From: Abyssibacter sp.
Lineage (GTDB): Bacteria; Pseudomonadota; Gammaproteobacteria; Nevskiales; OUC007
Assembly (NCBI GenBank): GCA_023146115.1
Contig: JAGLCS010000049.1
Location: forward strand, 1 to 45,705
Direction: 5' to 3'
Length of the DNA stretch: 45,705 nt
Below the pieces are notes generated by a model that worked only from the letters and a program-made list of their open reading frames with translations, did no database searches and had not been told where the DNA came from. This document shows, in pieces, positions 44,822 through 45,705 of the stretch (its first letter is position 1; every line of letters begins with the position of its first letter). The translations under genes and the position numbers were made by a program.

Positions 44822-44923
44822 GTTGGGGCGCTTGCCGATCGGGCATGACGCAATGCAGCGCCTGCGCTAATCTTGCCCGCCCTCGCGCTGTCACAGGCAG
44901 CCGCCGCGCCGACCACACGGCCC

Positions 44924-45349
44924 ATGACACGAATCGGCTTCTACATACTTCGGGCAGCAGAACCACAGGCGTTCCTCTGCCGGCTCTGCCAGCAGCTCTA
45001 CCAGCGCGGTCAGTCAGTCTATGTTCATGCGGCCGATGAGCAGGCGGTGCAGCAATTGGACGAATCGCTATGGACCTACCTCCCTGGCGCGTTCGTTCCC
45101 CACGATGTGTTGGGGGCGAATGATTCAGCCGACACGCCCGTGCTGCTGGGCCATGGTGAACCGCCGGAGAACCGGCACGATGTGCTGATCAACCTGGCGC
45201 CGGATGTGCCACTGTTCTTCAGTCGCTTCGAGCGCGTGGCCGAGATCATCCCGGCCGAAGATTCACTCAAGACTGCTGGTCGACAGCGGTTCCAGTTCTA
45301 CCGCGATCGCGGTTACCCACTCGACACCTATCAAGACGTAGATGGATAA
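44924..45349 (+). CDS. holC: DNA polymerase III chi subunit
   Basis: A 141-aa subunit of the clamp loader, joining it to SSB through psi/chi. It has the family start MTRIGFYIL and the stretches [19 protein letters not shown] (about 21-39), LDESLWTY (45-52), DVLINL (about 86-91) and [12 protein letters not shown] (about 121-132). ATG 44924 starts the conserved protein; no strong ribosome site is evident. The end overlaps the valS start by 8 bases, so valS translation is probably coupled. Confidence 0.95.
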   Translation: MTRIGFYILRAAEPQAFLCRLCQQLYQRGQSVYVHAADEQAVQQLDESLWTYLPGAFVPHDVLGANDSADTPVLLGHGEPPENRHDVLINLAPDVPLFFSRFERVAEIIPAEDSLKTAGRQRFQFYRDRGYPLDTYQDVDG

Positions 45350-45705
45350 GACCTACGACCCGTCAGAAATCGAACCCCGGTGGTACCAGACCTGGGAGGA
45401 CGCCGGCGATTTCAATGCCCGGCTCGACGCCGACCGCGATGCCTACTGCATTGTCATTCCGCCGCCGAATGTTACGGGCAGCCTGCACATGGGGCATGCC
45501 TTCCAGCACACCATCATGGATGCGCTGACGCGCTACCACCGGATGCGCGGCGACAACACCTTGTGGCAGCCGGGCACGGATCACGCGGGCATCGCGACGC
45601 AGATGGTGGTCGAACGCCGCCTCGCCGCCGAAGGAGTCTCGCGCCACGATCTGGGCCGCGAAGCCTTTGTCGACAAGATCTGGGACTGGAAAGCCGAGTC
45701 CGGTG
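45342..45705 (+). CDS. valS: valyl-tRNA synthetase, 5' part only
   Basis: The first 121 codons of a class I aminoacyl-tRNA synthetase; the frame runs out of the window with no stop. It begins [19 protein letters not shown], then [19 protein letters not shown] (about 41-59) with the HIGH-type ATP-binding motif as HMGH, and [15 protein letters not shown] (about 77-91), which is characteristic of ValS. ATG 45342 lies 8 bases inside holC. The pepA-holC-valS order agrees with E. coli. Confidence 0.97.
   Translation, partial: MDKTYDPSEIEPRWYQTWEDAGDFNARLDADRDAYCIVIPPPNVTGSLHMGHAFQHTIMDALTRYHRMRGDNTLWQPGTDHAGIATQMVVERRLAAEGVSRHDLGREAFVDKIWDWKAESG

Overview
The window is a GC-rich chromosomal segment from a gammaproteobacterium. 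The evidence is conserved gene order: pepA-holC-valS divergent from lptFG; proC-yggT-metX-metW-DUF4426; TIGR02449-zapA-6S RNA-fthC-EVE; pspF divergent from pspABC; and queA-tgt. Mixed xanthomonad-, Nevskiales- and Chromatiales-like traits prevent a genus call. No phage, insertion sequence, CRISPR array or rRNA was seen. Almost all of the window is densely packed housekeeping and envelope genes.

Layout. 1-2.0 kb: the 3' part of tRNA-Glu(UUC), a leader with a possible 38-residue membrane peptide, and a Do-type periplasmic protease with a terminator. 2.0-5.9 kb: a Nudix hydrolase and a lipoprotein on the minus strand, divergent from an RDD membrane protein, a secreted GH5 glycosidase with two cellulose-binding modules, and a small exported protein. 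5.9-8.7 kb (minus): an outer-membrane barrel, a 1-Cys peroxiredoxin and a MATE exporter. 8.9-11.2 kb: a large surface lipoprotein with Ig-like repeats. 11.2-14.0 kb: the phage-shock locus, with pspF divergent from a small exported protein followed by pspA, pspB and pspC, and with an IHF site and a sigma-54 promoter between them. 14.0-16.6 kb (minus): a thioesterase and the queuosine pair tgt and queA. 16.7-20.8 kb: an NSS transporter, an AGCS transporter and ferrochelatase, translationally chained. 20.8-22.8 kb (minus): a thrombospondin-type-3 repeat protein and an OmpA-family protein carrying the same repeats.

23.0-28.1 kb (plus): sohB, a PEBP-family protein, a second Do-like protease, a ZapB-like coiled coil, zapA, 6S RNA, fthC and an EVE-domain protein. 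28.1-33.2 kb: ilvA (minus), divergent from the tightly overlapped proC-yggT-metX-metW-DUF4426 operon. 33.3-39.3 kb (minus): a TerB protein, a barrel protein, an alpha/beta hydrolase, a Na+/H+ antiporter with a C-terminal regulatory domain, a YgiM-like SH3b protein and an unknown lipoprotein. 39.4-40.8 kb (plus): an exported protein with an acidic Gly-Asp tail, and a TatD nuclease. 40.9-43.0 kb (minus): lptF and lptG. 43.2-45.7 kb (plus): pepA, holC and the start of valS, cut by the window edge.

A strong theme is the cell envelope: two Do proteases, SohB, the Psp response, LptFG, several outer-membrane proteins and lipoproteins. The most unusual signals are: fthC begins inside the closing stem of the 6S RNA; the psp operon starts with an extra small exported protein behind an intact IHF/sigma-54 control region; an AGCS transporter has a large hydrophilic insertion; and two divergent genes share the four bases CATG as their start codons. 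Nothing here is clearly a wholly new multi-gene system; the best candidates are the extended psp operon and the 6S-fthC overlap.
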